A stretch of 64,000 bases of DNA, from assembly GCA_018136815.1 (NCBI GenBank), contig CM030935.1, positions 1,872,388-1,936,387 of the forward strand, written 5' to 3'. The notes under the pieces are model-generated. The model saw only the letters and a list, made by a program, of their open reading frames with translations, did not search any database and was not told the DNA's origin. Both the position numbers and the translations under genes were made by a program. This document shows positions 39,504-51,262 of this stretch, in pieces. The stretch comes from Isochrysis galbana. Lineage: Eukaryota; Haptophyta; Isochrysidales; Isochrysidaceae. The first letter of the stretch is position 1; every line of letters starts with the position of its first letter.

Positions 39504-42170
39504 CTACACCTTCAATCCTGCCCAGTTCGCCAGAGCATGAAATGCACGTAGGGGCCCAAAAATGATGGATTGGTCGAGCCGTGGCAAGGGTGAAGAGTCG
39601 TCTGCCGCCTCATCGATAATATCGCGTCCTGGTTGCAAAATGCCTAGGCCTAAGCGTCGCCGTACTCCATCGAGGCGCCATGAGGCCGCAGCCGACACCT
39701 CTGGCGCGTCTTCTGCATCACTGGCTCGCGTGGGCTCGGTGCCTAGGTGAGGAATAACAGCTCGGTGCAAGGCCACAAGCGAAGCGACGGGCAGACGTGC
39801 AGCGGCGTGGGATCGCGGCTTCCCATCTGCCTCAGCTGCACGGGATGCTTTCAGAGCAATCGCAGTAGCAAGCGACAACACGGTGCGAACAGGTGGAGGC
39901 AAAATGTGCCACGGCTTGGCATCGTCCGACGGAGAGACGACTCCAGTCGTCGCGTGACGCGCTTCTCCTGCTCCATACAAATCGCTTTCAGAATGCTGAG
40001 GGTCACGTCTGGCCTCGGCGCCTTCCTCCAACCACAACCAGGTGAGATTCAGCAGCCATTCACACTCCGGCAGCAGCACACTGTAGTCGGGAGCTGCTGG
40101 TTGTGAGGACCGCGAGGATGGAGCCGGCACGGATATGGAGGGAATAGCTGGCGCGCTTGCCCTCTCGGCAGATGTCTTTGCTGTCGATGCGGGTTGCGTG
40201 GCCGAAACGGGCGTTGTTGCACTGGATAGCTCCGCCTCCATGACGCCTGATGTATTCCTATTCAGCACCCTCGGCGGTGAGGGAGCGGGAGCCATGGATG
40301 ACGCAGTGGAGCACGGCACCTCGTCGACAATATTGAGGAAGGTGGCTTCCGAGGGTGGCGTGATGAGGCGCAACTGATCGATCAGCCAGGTGCCACTCAC
40401 TGCTAGCGCGAGGAGCAAGCGGTAGCCAGTCGATGTGCGAATGTCTCCGTGCGCGGCAAAGATGGCTGCTAGCAGCGCATACCCTCGCGGACCAGCCCGC
40501 CGCCACTTGCTTTCTGCTAGCGCCAGCGCGCCTAGGGTGGCGGCAGCGGGAAATGGTGATCGTTCGATCTGTCTCAAGGGCCGGAGCACCGCCGCTACTG
40601 CGAGCTGTGTCGCTAGCGTAGAGATCCGCATCGTCTGCGCGCCGAGAAGATCCCAGGGCTGGCATGGTGACCCACCGTCTAGTACGAGAGCGACACGCTC
40701 AGCAAGCCAGAGGGCGCTTCGCTCGGCCTCCTCCGCCTGGGGGAGCTGCAGCGCTAGTGCAGCATCCATGGCCTCACGTTCTCCAGGGCCTTCGATGATG
40801 CAACTGGGCGACAGCTTCTTGCGCTTTGCCGAGGCTGCTCGGGCGGGTCTACTTGGCATAGGCGCTCTTGAAATGTCGAAGCAAAGGCGAAGAGGCATGA
40901 CGGCGATGGAGCTGGCGCCGGGGTGTTTGTGGTAACTCCGGCACAGCAAGATGAAGGTCCCGGAGGGTGAGACTGCCGCGTGGAGCGTGAACCGCCCACT
41001 ACCAAAGGGACGCTTTTGAGCATAACGAGGTCGGCCGCTAGTTGTGGCCATGCATGGCTCTCGCAGTGGAGCCTCGGACCATAGCGATGTACGGCCCGGA
41101 TGCTCGCTCTGCGTCTGCCATGCCCTACAAGCTGCGCCATTGGATAATGTTCGCACGACCGCCGCAGAATAGCGAACAAGCAGGTGCGGAGGCCGACTCC
41201 AATCGCCACAGTCGAATGCCGAAATCGCGCCACCCTCATGAAGGAGCAGCAAGCACGTCGGTGCACCGCTGGAGACGAAAGCTCCGCAACTTGTGGTCCG
41301 CACCCCACCCAAATCATGCTCTGCAGTTACCTCACCTACGCAGCTCCAAGGCGCTTCCCTGCATTTTGGGTGTGAGGTGGAGGACGCATCGCTCTCCCTG
41401 CAGCTAAGTGCCTCATCGAAGGCGTGCCACAGCTGAAGCACCGTGTTCAAAGGCCTGCGGCGAACTACTAGGACCTGCCTGTCATTGCCAATTCCCATCC
41501 ACAACACGGGCGATGGAGCTCCGGAAGCAGTGAGCATGCCCATCGGAGTTATGAAAAGATCGAGGCCCGCGCTGGGAGGGCCGTTGTCCACGGCGGCGGC
41601 AAGTGCAGGTCGAGCCAGAGAGCACATAAAGATGAGGATATTGCAGTTGAAATCACGTGCCGTGACTGCCAGCATGAATTGTGCTGGTGCAAGTGCGCCC
41701 ACAGCAGCATGCTGAAGAAGGCCGACCGATGGAATTTGCGCCCGAAGTGCTGACCAGGCCGCGCGCTCCCGTACCTCGAGGGAGAAGCGCTGACGCCAAC
41801 GCACCGTCACTCCAGCGCAGGCACCCACCGTGACAAAACCATCAACGCCATGGGGAAGCACGCTGCCGGCACCAAGCGTGTGTGAGTCGAGCCACTCGAG
41901 GCACACCAGCGTATCATCCCAAAAGCTCTCGCGGAGGCTCAGTGGCGCAGACCTGACCCCGGGCGGCGTGCACTCGTCTTCAGCCAGCAACACAATCTCG
42001 CCCAGCGCGCTCGCGGCCAACAGCGAAGCGCGTGGGCTCCTTGCCCAGCGGATCGAGCGGACAGGCGAGCCGAGCGTCGCGCACTGAACGCTACCCTCAC
42101 GGCTGAGAAGAAGGAGGCGCTCGTCGGAGGGCAGCGCGACGAGCGGCCGCACGCCGCACGCCGCAGCCAT
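39504..42170 (-). CDS. large beta-propeller-like protein, possibly Mediator MED16-like
   Basis: Single exon. I choose the ATG at 42170 (MAAACGVRPLVALPSDERL), giving 888 residues. A longer frame upstream is translated from a CT-rich leader and looks non-coding. The first 450 residues contain WD40/propeller-like strands, for example VRSIRWARSPRASLLAASALGEIVLL, and repeated Trp/Asp-containing blades. The C-terminal half is helical (ESKWRRAGPRGYALLAAIFAAHGDIRTS..LLLALAVSGTWLIDQL), with a Ser/Pro/Ala-rich linker near residue 620. A propeller plus a helical half fits several scaffolds, including MED16 and nucleoporins. The MED16 suggestion is weak and made on architecture alone. No enzymatic motif was seen. 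Confidence 0.5.
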   Translation of the reverse strand: MAAACGVRPLVALPSDERLLLLSREGSVQCATLGSPVRSIRWARSPRASLLAASALGEIVLLAEDECTPPGVRSAPLSLRESFWDDTLVCLEWLDSHTLGAGSVLPHGVDGFVTVGACAGVTVRWRQRFSLEVRERAAWSALRAQIPSVGLLQHAAVGALAPAQFMLAVTARDFNCNILIFMCSLARPALAAAVDNGPPSAGLDLFITPMGMLTASGAPSPVLWMGIGNDRQVLVVRRRPLNTVLQLWHAFDEALSCRESDASSTSHPKCREAPWSCVGEVTAEHDLGGVRTTSCGAFVSSGAPTCLLLLHEGGAISAFDCGDWSRPPHLLVRYSAAVVRTLSNGAACRAWQTQSEHPGRTSLWSEAPLREPCMATTSGRPRYAQKRPFGSGRFTLHAAVSPSGTFILLCRSYHKHPGASSIAVMPLRLCFDISRAPMPSRPARAASAKRKKLSPSCIIEGPGEREAMDAALALQLPQAEEAERSALWLAERVALVLDGGSPCQPWDLLGAQTMRISTLATQLAVAAVLRPLRQIERSPFPAAATLGALALAESKWRRAGPRGYALLAAIFAAHGDIRTSTGYRLLLALAVSGTWLIDQLRLITPPSEATFLNIVDEVPCSTASSMAPAPSPPRVLNRNTSGVMEAELSSATTPVSATQPASTAKTSAERASAPAIPSISVPAPSSRSSQPAAPDYSVLLPECEWLLNLTWLWLEEGAEARRDPQHSESDLYGAGEARHATTGVVSPSDDAKPWHILPPPVRTVLSLATAIALKASRAAEADGKPRSHAAARLPVASLVALHRAVIPHLGTEPTRASDAEDAPEVSAAASWRLDGVRRRLGLGILQPGRDIIDEAADDSSPLPRLDQSIIFGPLRAFHALANWAGLKV

Positions 42171-42560
42171 GGCCCCTTTCCCCGCTTCTTCCCTTCCTCG
42201 CTCCCCCCCCCTCCCCCCGCCCCCCGCCGAGCGGCCCCAGGACGCCACGCGGCGAGGAGGTGGATGAGAGAGAGAGGTGGAGCGAGAGATGGAGCGAGGG
42301 GGGAAGGAGGGGCGGGCGGGGGGGGGAGCGAGGAGGGGAGAAAGCGGGAAAAGGGGGGAAAAGCGGGAGAGGAGGAGGGAGGAGAGGGAGAGTGGGGGGC
42401 GGGAGGGCGGGAGAGAGCGCGGGCCGAGTGCAGAAGAAAAAGGAAAAAGGCGGGAGCGAGGCGTGAGGCGATAGATTGCGCGCGCCGTGGGCGAGGCGTC
42501 GAGGGCAGAAGAGAGGAAGAAGGGGGAGAGGGGGGGCGGAGAGAACAAGGGGAAAGCGGA
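42171..42560 (-). promoter_or_regulatory. CT-rich (sense strand) leader of the propeller-protein gene
   Basis: The plus strand is nearly pure purine from 42250 to 42470, so the sense strand is CT-rich and directly precedes the ATG at 42170. It is the longest such tract in the window. Confidence 0.45.
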
Positions 42561-42841
42561 GGTGTAAGAGAGTCACGAATCGACATTGATGGCCTAGTTA
42601 GATGGGGAATACGGTGCTGGCGCCGCCTGCAAACACAATACTGCCAAATACGGATGTGTTTGGCCTCCGGCCAAAATACATTAGTGTTCGGCATTCATAT
42701 TTTTTCTCTCGTAAACGGACGTTGAACGCGCCGTCCGCTGCTTGTCGCCCCTTGCTCACGTTTCCGTGGGTGCGCTTTCTGTGGGTAACTGGAGCCTGGC
42801 GTGGCCTAGACTAATTATGTTGTGCTAGGCCGTCTGCCGGT

Positions 42842-43369
42842 CCTAGATGTTAAACACGGTGGGTTAGGTCTAGAAACACACCAAAAACAGCTGTTTTTGG
42901 CTTTTTTGGAAACACGGTGAAACACAGTACCGAAAACAGCGGGTCATATATATATAGTAGTATGTAGTATATTATACTTATACATATATATTTATATCCA
43001 TCTCCCGTAGGCTCACAGCTCACAGCTACCGGTAGTTCGTAGTTCCTGTGGGAGTGTAATTGTAATTGTAACTGTCAAGCATGATTGTGATTGATGATTG
43101 ATGATTGATTGTCTTGCATCCAACTAGGTGCTAGGTGCTAGGTGGTGGTAGGTGGTAGCTAGTGGTGTAGTGGTGCAGGTGGGAGGCCAGGCAATCAGGT
43201 GGCGGGATTGATTATGCTATGGCTATGGCCTCGCTCGCACGCTCACTCACCGCGCGCGCGCAGCGCGCAACCCTCTGTTCCGGACATGGGGGTCTCCTAG
43301 AAACACGGTGAAAAACACCGTTTTTGACTTCCGTATAGAAACACACTGTTCCTGTGTTTAACATCTAGG
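42842..43369. mobile_element. non-autonomous DNA transposon (MITE-like), 528 bp
   Basis: Perfect 16-bp terminal inverted repeats (CCTAGATGTTAAACAC at 42842-42857 and its complement at 43354-43369) are flanked by a perfect 8-bp direct repeat, CTGCCGGT (42834-42841 and 43370-43377). The interior is AT-rich (TATATA runs near 42950-42995) and has subterminal AAACACGGTGAAA motifs in both ends. There is no ORF of note. Eight-base target duplication is typical of hAT and also of P and Merlin elements. The terminal CCTAG does not fit the hAT consensus well, so the superfamily is open. Confidence 0.9.
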
Positions 43370-43986
43370 CTGCCGGTGCGTGGAGGCTCCTTTAGGCTTA
43401 AGGAGCTCCGAGCCGCCAGGGTCGGTATAGCCATCCCGGAAACGCACGTGTACCCCCATCCATAGGCTCGCCGGCGGGGTAAGAGAGTAAGGTGAAACAA
43501 TCTTAATATTGATGTCGCGGTCACACCGCTGCCGCGCTCACGCGTCACGCGGCAGGGCATCAGTATCTAGCGGGCTGTACCCAGGACCAGCACGGAACTG
43601 CCTCTTCCAAGCTGGTGCTCGCCGAAGCGGAACCACGTCATCCGCTTCGCTTTTCCAAACTCGAAGTCCAACACGGACACCGCCGTAGCGGAACTGGTGT
43701 CGAAGGAGCTCCGAGAGAAATACGGGCTTACTGCGGACATTTTTGCTGCCGCGATGTTTGACCGAGCGGCGAAGGGCATTCATTAGCTCGCAGTTTGAGC
43801 TGGAGGAGGAGGTTTGCTGCATGCACGACGGAGATAAGGTAGGGGCATCGGCAATCGGCGAATTGATCCGCAAGAAGAATGAGAATGGCGTTGCTGTTAC
43901 ATAATCCCTTTTCCCGGACGGACGGGCAGACTCACTTGAGTAAGGCGTGGGACTGTGGAAATCAAAGCCGCAGCTTGGATTGTAAC

Positions 43987-44415
43987 TAGGGCCTGGTAAG
44001 GGTTTCGCGAAACTTTTTACGAAACTTTGGGGGGTTTCGGCGGGAAAAAACTTTCGCGAAACATCGGGGGGTAAATGGCGCGAACGCGAAACATACGCAA
44101 AACATCGCGAAACATTTAATGTCGGGAAGACCAGTATGTAGCAGTACTGGGTCGTCTTGGCGCGGTCGCCTCGGCGACAGCGGTGTCTCCATCAGTACGT
44201 TCGTCCAGCGCGGCGAGGGCCGCGGCAGCGGGGGAGGGAGAGGGAGGCGGAGGCGGCGCGCGCTCCATGACCCTATCAGTTTACTAATAGTTGCTAAAAA
44301 TACCTTGAGGGGGACGCGTGACGCGTGCAATTTTGACACTTTTTGCCGCAAAACTTTTGCAAAACTTTTGCACGAAACTTTGGGGGTTCGGGCACAAAAC
44401 CTTTACCAGGCCCTA
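43987..44415. mobile_element. hAT-type MITE, 429 bp
   Basis: The ends are TAGGGCCTGGTAA (43987-43999) and its exact complement (44403-44415). Similarity continues inward (GGTTT, GAAACTTTG). A perfect 8-bp target duplication ATTGTAAC flanks it (43979-43986 and 44416-44423). Terminal TAGGG plus 8-bp duplication is the hAT signature. Subterminal repeats of CGAAAC/AAAACTTTTG type look like transposase sites. A two-stem-loop repeat tail (44250-44293) lies inside. No transposase is encoded. The hAT relic at 45.1 kb is a candidate for the source family. Confidence 0.92.
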
Positions 44416-44453
44416 ATTGTAACGAGATGAACGAGATGTAACGAGATGACCTG

Positions 44454-44575
44454 ATGGCCCGACGACGAGATGAACGAGATGGCCTTGATGGCCCGACGAG
44501 ATGAACGAGATGGCCCGAGGGCCCGACGAGATGAACGAGATGGCCCGAGGGCCCGACGAGATGAACGAGATTTTC
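44454..44575. repeat. 30-bp minisatellite
   Basis: About four units related to GATGAACGAGATGGCCCGAG plus GGCCCGACGA. Some neighbouring copies are exact. It starts 30 bases beyond the target duplication of the hAT MITE. Confidence 0.85.
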
Positions 44576-44727
44576 GGGTAACGCGGAACTGGACGAGGAG
44601 TTTCCCCACTAAGCTTGGTCGTAATGCGGTGAAACCGATTTACAGACAAGCGGGAAACCGGGGCGGAAGGAACTGGCAAGGAAGTCGGCAGGAAGGCAGA
44701 GGAAATGTCTTGGCAAGGCGACGGAGG

Positions 44728-44890
44728 CAGGATTTTTTAACAGCAGTAGGCGAGGCAGGAATTTTTAACGGTAGACGGAGTGCAGAATTTTAACAATAGG
44801 AAGAGGCAGGATTTTTAACGGTAGGAAGAGGCAGGAATTTACTAGTAGAAGAAGAGCGTGAAATTTAACGGTAGAAGGAGAGCGGAGAGG
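44728..44890. repeat. degenerate tandem repeat of about 27 bp
   Basis: Repeats of AGGCAGGATTTTTAACGGTAG and variants occur five or six times with small length changes. Confidence 0.65.
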
Positions 44891-44914
44891 AGAAGGAGCG
44901 GGGCTCGAACTGCA

Positions 44915-44998
44915 GAGCGCTCCGTCCGGACTCGAACTCGCGACCCAGAGCAAAAGGTTGGTGGAGGCGGTGGGTTGAACCACTATGCCACGCGAGAG
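44915..44998 (-). other. tRNA-like sequence (tRNA pseudogene or SINE head)
   Basis: Read on the minus strand, TGGCATAGTGGTT fits the polymerase III A box (TRGCNNAGYNGG), and GAGTTCGAGTCC, 42 bases on, fits the B box (GGTTCGANTCC). The T stem and acceptor stem do not pair well, so a working tRNA is unlikely. Confidence 0.4.
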
Positions 44999-45142
44999 TT
45001 TACGTAGCCATAGGGCCGATGGGAAGGGCTGAGAACCGCCCTAGATACTCTGGGTTTTTTTCTCTTCTTTTTCACTCTTCTTCTTCTTTCTTCCTCTGTT
45101 TCTTTTTACTGTTTACTGTTTTTCTTTTACTGTTATTTCTTT

Positions 45143-45818
45143 TTGCCTCTGAGACATCGCGAATGCGACAGGGACATGGGCAAATTCTTCAGCTACGGAA
45201 CGCGGCAGGACGAACTCATCACCGTGGGCACGTCAGCTTTGCCAGTTGGTACGGTGCCCAACGTGAAGGTCCAGATCGACTTGAATGGTACGCGCATAGC
45301 TGCCGCCAAGCAGAACCTTCTGTACTCACTACTCCACTACTCCGCCTGTCACGCGCGCTGAAGCTGAAGGTGTACGCGTCCTTGAAGGAATCGGACATCC
45401 GTGGACACTGGTCATTCGATGCGCACGATTGGAAGGTGACGGCGGAGATGGAGGCTGTGCTCAACATCAGCAAGAAGACGACAACGCTTGCACAGTATGA
45501 GATTTCGTACACGGGTGCCTACATGTCCCTCATCAAAATATCAAAACGGTCACGGTGAACGCGCTCTCCAAGCCCGAGATCGCCGTTGTAGAACTAGACC
45601 GCGTCAACGCGGACCCACGCCTTGTTCGGAAGATGGTACCGGTCGACACATTCACCGACATCGGCAGGACAACTGTCTACCGCGCCCGACTTGAGGCAGA
45701 CTGTCGCTTTTGTGGCAACAAGTCGGAGAGCTTGGACTTCGACAGCTCGGTCATCATGAGCGAAAGGGAAATCCTTTCCACCTTCCTCCTTCCTTGCTCT
45801 CAGGACAGTAAAGTGTAA
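45143..45818 (+). pseudogene. decayed hAT-family transposase segment
   Basis: Three reading frames in succession carry one protein-like pattern. Frame 2 has PNVKVQIDLNGTRIAAAKQ, frame 1 has LRLSRALKLKVYASLKESD, HDWKVTAEMEAVLNIS and TTTLAQYEISYTGAYMSLIK, and frame 3 has PVDTFTDIGRTTVYRARLEAD plus CGNKSESLDFDSSVIMSERE. Together they resemble the middle of hAT-like transposases common in microalgal genomes. At least two frameshifts and no start or dimerisation domain show that it is dead. The closeness to the hAT MITE (700 bp) is notable. Confidence 0.55.
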
Positions 45819-45849
45819 TCTAGTACCTAGTACCAGTAGCCAGGAGGTG

Positions 45850-45985
45850 TTAGCCCCGAATCTTCAGATTTGTCATTTGTGTGTGTGTGTGTGTTTTACT
45901 TGGTCAATTTTCAATTTTCATTCACCCTTAGACTTAGAACTTAGGATTAGAAGTTCAAATAGCGGTTTGACCTTTGACCGCCCTA
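45850..45985. repeat. repeat ends TAGCCCCGAATCTTCAGAT and TTTGACCGCCCTA in one small unit
   Basis: The two dispersed end-motifs lie 120 bases apart (45851-45869 and 45973-45985). They may bound one short element. Its flanks show no clear target duplication. Confidence 0.5.
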
Positions 45986-45999
45986 CTACTTGTAGGGGC

Positions 46000-47083
46000 C
46001 CTACATGTATGTGTATGTGCCAAGAGGCAGCGCTTGGTTGTGGCAGACAGGCCTCCTGCAGGTGAGTTGGAGCCTAAAGGGGAGGGTATGAGGCGCCTCC
46101 CACTGGTGAACTAAGACTGAGAGAAATAAAAAATATAGAATTTGGGGAGATGTGGGGAGGTTAAATAATCTAATTCTAACCTTTCTCTACGTACTCCCAC
46201 TGCACATTGTAGGTCTACTCTAGTAGTATGTATCCGAATCTAGCAGCATTATACTCTCACTACTCCTACTGGAAGAGTTGACCGCGAAAAGAGAGGCGGG
46301 GCTGGGGTGGCTCAACTCCCGCCCCCCCCCCCCCCGGGAGGGGTGGCGGGGCGCCCACGGAGTCGTAATCAGAGGGGCAGGAGTGAAGGGAAAACGAGGG
46401 CCGAGAAGAGACGACCAAAGGGAGGGGAGAGGGGGGGGGGGGGGGGAAGCGAGCACCGCCCCCTCTTCCCTCTCTCTAGAGAGGAAAGACGAGATCACGA
46501 CTCCCACGAGGGCACCCTTTCAATCTTTGAATCTGCGGCTTGTCTACTCGAATCTTCTGAATGCAGCAGAGGGCATCAAGAGAGTGAGAGAGCTCCTCGG
46601 GGTGGGGCAGACTATAGATGAGAGAGGGGGGGAGAGAGGGAGAAAAGAGGGAGGGAGGGAGGGAGGGAGGGAGATAGCGAGATTGCGAGGGAGGAGAGAG
46701 AGAGACGGGGGGGGGGGGGGGGCGGGGGAGGCAGAGAGGAGAGGGAGGGGGGAAAAGGGGGGGGAGAGAGAGAGAGGACGCCGCCGCGGGGGAGTGGCGA
46801 GGGGAGAGGGGAGGACGAGAGAGAGGGCCCGTGGGTGCGTGGCTTCCCCTGCCGAGCGGACGGAGGGCGCGGCGGATCGAGCGAGCCGATACAATCCGCC
46901 ACACCCCACTGCGCGCCGCGAGCACAGCTGCCGGCCGGGAGGGCCAAGGGGCTGACGCCGTAACTGGGCCACTCTCCTCTCTCCTCTCTTTCTTCCTTTT
47001 CCGGCCCTGCTCCTTCTGCCTCTCTCGCTCACTCGCTCGCCCGCCCGCCCGCCTGCTTCCCCCTTCTGTCTGGGTCTGGCGCG
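46000..47083. other. intergenic: repeat fragment, GA-rich block and CT-rich leader
   Basis: Bases 46065-46113 resemble the end of repeat D (CCTCCCACTGGTGAACTAAG). Bases 46280-46830 are extremely purine-rich with G runs. Bases 46970-47080 are CT-rich and immediately precede the kinase ATG. Long ORFs here are compositional artefacts. Confidence 0.5.
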
Positions 47084-49179
<2,096 letters not shown>

Positions 49180-50100
49180 CGTACGGCCGCGTCGAAGCGG
49201 GTGTGGGTAATTGCGAGGCGTGGAAGTTGGGCAAAGAGCGGGAAACCTAGGGAAAGTCGGGTGGATCTTGGCGACGTCCTGGAGCGGAATTGAGCTACGC
49301 TGAGCGACCCCCAAGGAAGCATGCGCGGGCGGACAACGCGGTACTGAGGTTCTCACAATGCACGCAATTGCACGAGTCAGGGCATCTGAATCTGAGTCGA
49401 GGGAGAAGTCGAGCATCGCGTAGGACGTCGTTCAGGAGAAGAGCGCGTGTATTTGTGTGTGTTGGAGAACGGTTTGCGTCGCATTAGATGTGCCTGTATC
49501 GCAGCGTTTCCCCCTCATTGGCGAGGCGGCAGCTGCCCCCTTCCCCTGAATCCTTTACATGAAAAATAGCGCCGACCTCTTATTCAGTGGTACGTGGTAT
49601 CGGTACTAAGGCCGGCGTCAAGATTTGACTTAAAAAGTAAAAAAATCTCAATCTTAAGAGCTGAAGATGTCTGCTGCATGCTACTATTATTGGCAGAGGT
49701 AGTGGTGTGGATGGAGCTGTGGATCTTTACCAGCCAAAGTATGAACATGGGGGAAGGGGAGGGGCTGGGAGAAGTTGGGCGTGGGCCGTGGGTATGGACA
49801 GGAGGCGGGGTGGGACGGTGGGACCAGGCGGGGCGCTCGACCGAGGGCTCAGCACATCAAGGGACGTAGCACGCAGAAGGATCACAGGGTGGGGGTCACC
49901 GACGTCGGACATCGAGATGGGAGACGGAGGCGGGAAAAGATAACGACGGGGGAGAGGAACGCGGGAACACGCAAGGAAATAAACGGGGCGGGGTGGGTAA
50001 ATGAAACGAGGAGGGGGGACTTGGGACCTGGGGGGGGAAGTCGCGTTCCGTCGAGAGAGGACCAGGCGGCCGTTTTGTTTTCACTTATCTTCTATTGGTT
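49180..50100. other. intergenic spacer, no gene recognised
   Basis: Purine-rich in 49740-50060. GAAGTCGCGTTCCGTC near 50037 is shared with about 8859. The right edge is an assembly gap. Confidence 0.4.
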
Positions 50101-50200
50101 NNNNNNNNNNNNNNNNNNNNNNNNNNNNNNNNNNNNNNNNNNNNNNNNNNNNNNNNNNNNNNNNNNNNNNNNNNNNNNNNNNNNNNNNNNNNNNNNNNNN
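50101..50200. other. assembly gap (100 N)
   Basis: One hundred consecutive N. It lies just beyond the first exon of the EGF-domain gene, whose remaining exons are not in this window. Confidence 1.
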
Positions 50201-50284
50201 GAGAGCGGGGCTTGGCGTGCGCATCCTTCAAATCAAGAATGCACGAAATGCACTTGCTATCACTGCCAGTACGCACGCACACAC

Positions 50285-51262
50285 CTGCTCCGCTTCGCGT
50301 TTTCCCGGTGGCTTCGATGTATGCGGTATTCCGGTGTCCTCCGGTCGAACAACAACCAAAGGCGTATTCGCACTCGATTGATCCTCCGCGGCAGTCGAGC
50401 TCACAGCGCCGAACCAATAACTTCGAAGCGATGCAGCTCGAGATGAACGATCTTTGAGAAACCTGGCCTTGAGCGCTTCATAGGCAAGAGATGCTTGCCT
50501 CCGAGACGACTTGCCTTGCGGCCCAAGCAGCCAAGGCAACGCATCCGAGCCGTTTGGAAAGATGCTGGGCTGGTTGAAATCCGGCGGCAATTGGAGGGCA
50601 ACGAAGGCCTCCAGCGGCATATGGCGGGGCTGACATGATTCGCCCATGGGCCTCTGTCCGAGGCGACCAGGACACCAGCAGAACCCTGTTGTCTCATCGC
50701 ATTCACCAGCGCAATGCGAGGCGAGCCATAGCCCATCTTTTGGGCCATTGCACGGCCTGAGGTTCCTCCCTTCACAAGAAGTTCCATTGAAGCCAGCCTT
50801 GCACGCACAGCGGCCAGTCTGAAGGTTGCACACCCCGCGATTGTGGCACGCATGCTCGCACTGTCGGAGGGGTTGTCGGGCGCCTCTCGCCTCCGACGGC
50901 TGCCTCACACCCTGCGCCACCACAAGGCTGCTCCGCCCTGTTAGAAAGCACTCACACCCGCGCTGATCGCGGACGAGGGCACAATGAGCCAGTAGCCGCG
51001 CCTCCAGCGCGGGGCCGCCGCTAGAAGAGCCGTGCGAACCGTGCAGGCCATGCGGGCCGTGCGGGCCTCGCTGCTTCTCCCCGTGTGCTCTGCTCTGCCC
51101 GGGCAAATTGGGGGAGGAGGAGCGAATAAGGAGTGAGGTGAGTGGCGCAGAGGCGAGGAGGAGGCACACTAATACCCCCGTCTTCCAGCCCGCCCGCCCG
51201 CTCTCCCTCTGCCCCCGCCCCTGCGAGAGGAGAGACTCGGCCTCCTCCTCGTCGGCCGCCAT
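50285..51262 (-). CDS. EGF-domain type II membrane protein, probable exostosin-like glycosyltransferase N terminus (first exon)
   Basis: The visible exon encodes 326 residues and ends at a CAG|GTGTGT donor (50285). The rest is missing beyond the gap. A short acidic cytoplasmic tail, a single membrane helix (TGVLVCLLLASAPLTSLLI) and a His/Gly/Pro-rich stem lead to Cys-rich EGF-like modules. These are CEHACHNRGVCNLQTGRCACKAGF-type, then a second with CAGECDETTGFCWC. This order (anchor, EGF, then a MPLEAFVALQLPPDF segment and Tyr/Arg-rich region) is known from algal and plant GT47 exostosin-like proteins. No catalytic exostosin domain is visible, so that call rests on architecture. N-linked sites (FNGTS) support a lumenal position. 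Confidence 0.6.

Noticed and set aside
39504-42170. Firm assignment as Mediator MED16
   Set aside because: Architecture (propeller then helical half) is compatible, but I see no diagnostic motif. Given only as a tentative alternative.
42171-42725. Upstream extension of the propeller-protein ORF and plus-strand ORFs
   Set aside because: The extension is Ser/Pro/Leu low complexity from the CT-rich leader. The first residues with normal composition begin at the ATG at 42170.
43660-43790. Plus-strand stretch reading VAELVSKELREKYGLTADIFAAAMFDRAAKG
   Set aside because: It looks protein-like but is short, without start, and flanked by stops. I could not tie it to a family. It may be another transposon scrap.
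44454-44575. CRISPR-like or coding repeat (ERDGPRARRD-type ORF)
   Set aside because: It is a 30-bp minisatellite without spacers. The ORF is an artefact of a unit length divisible by three.
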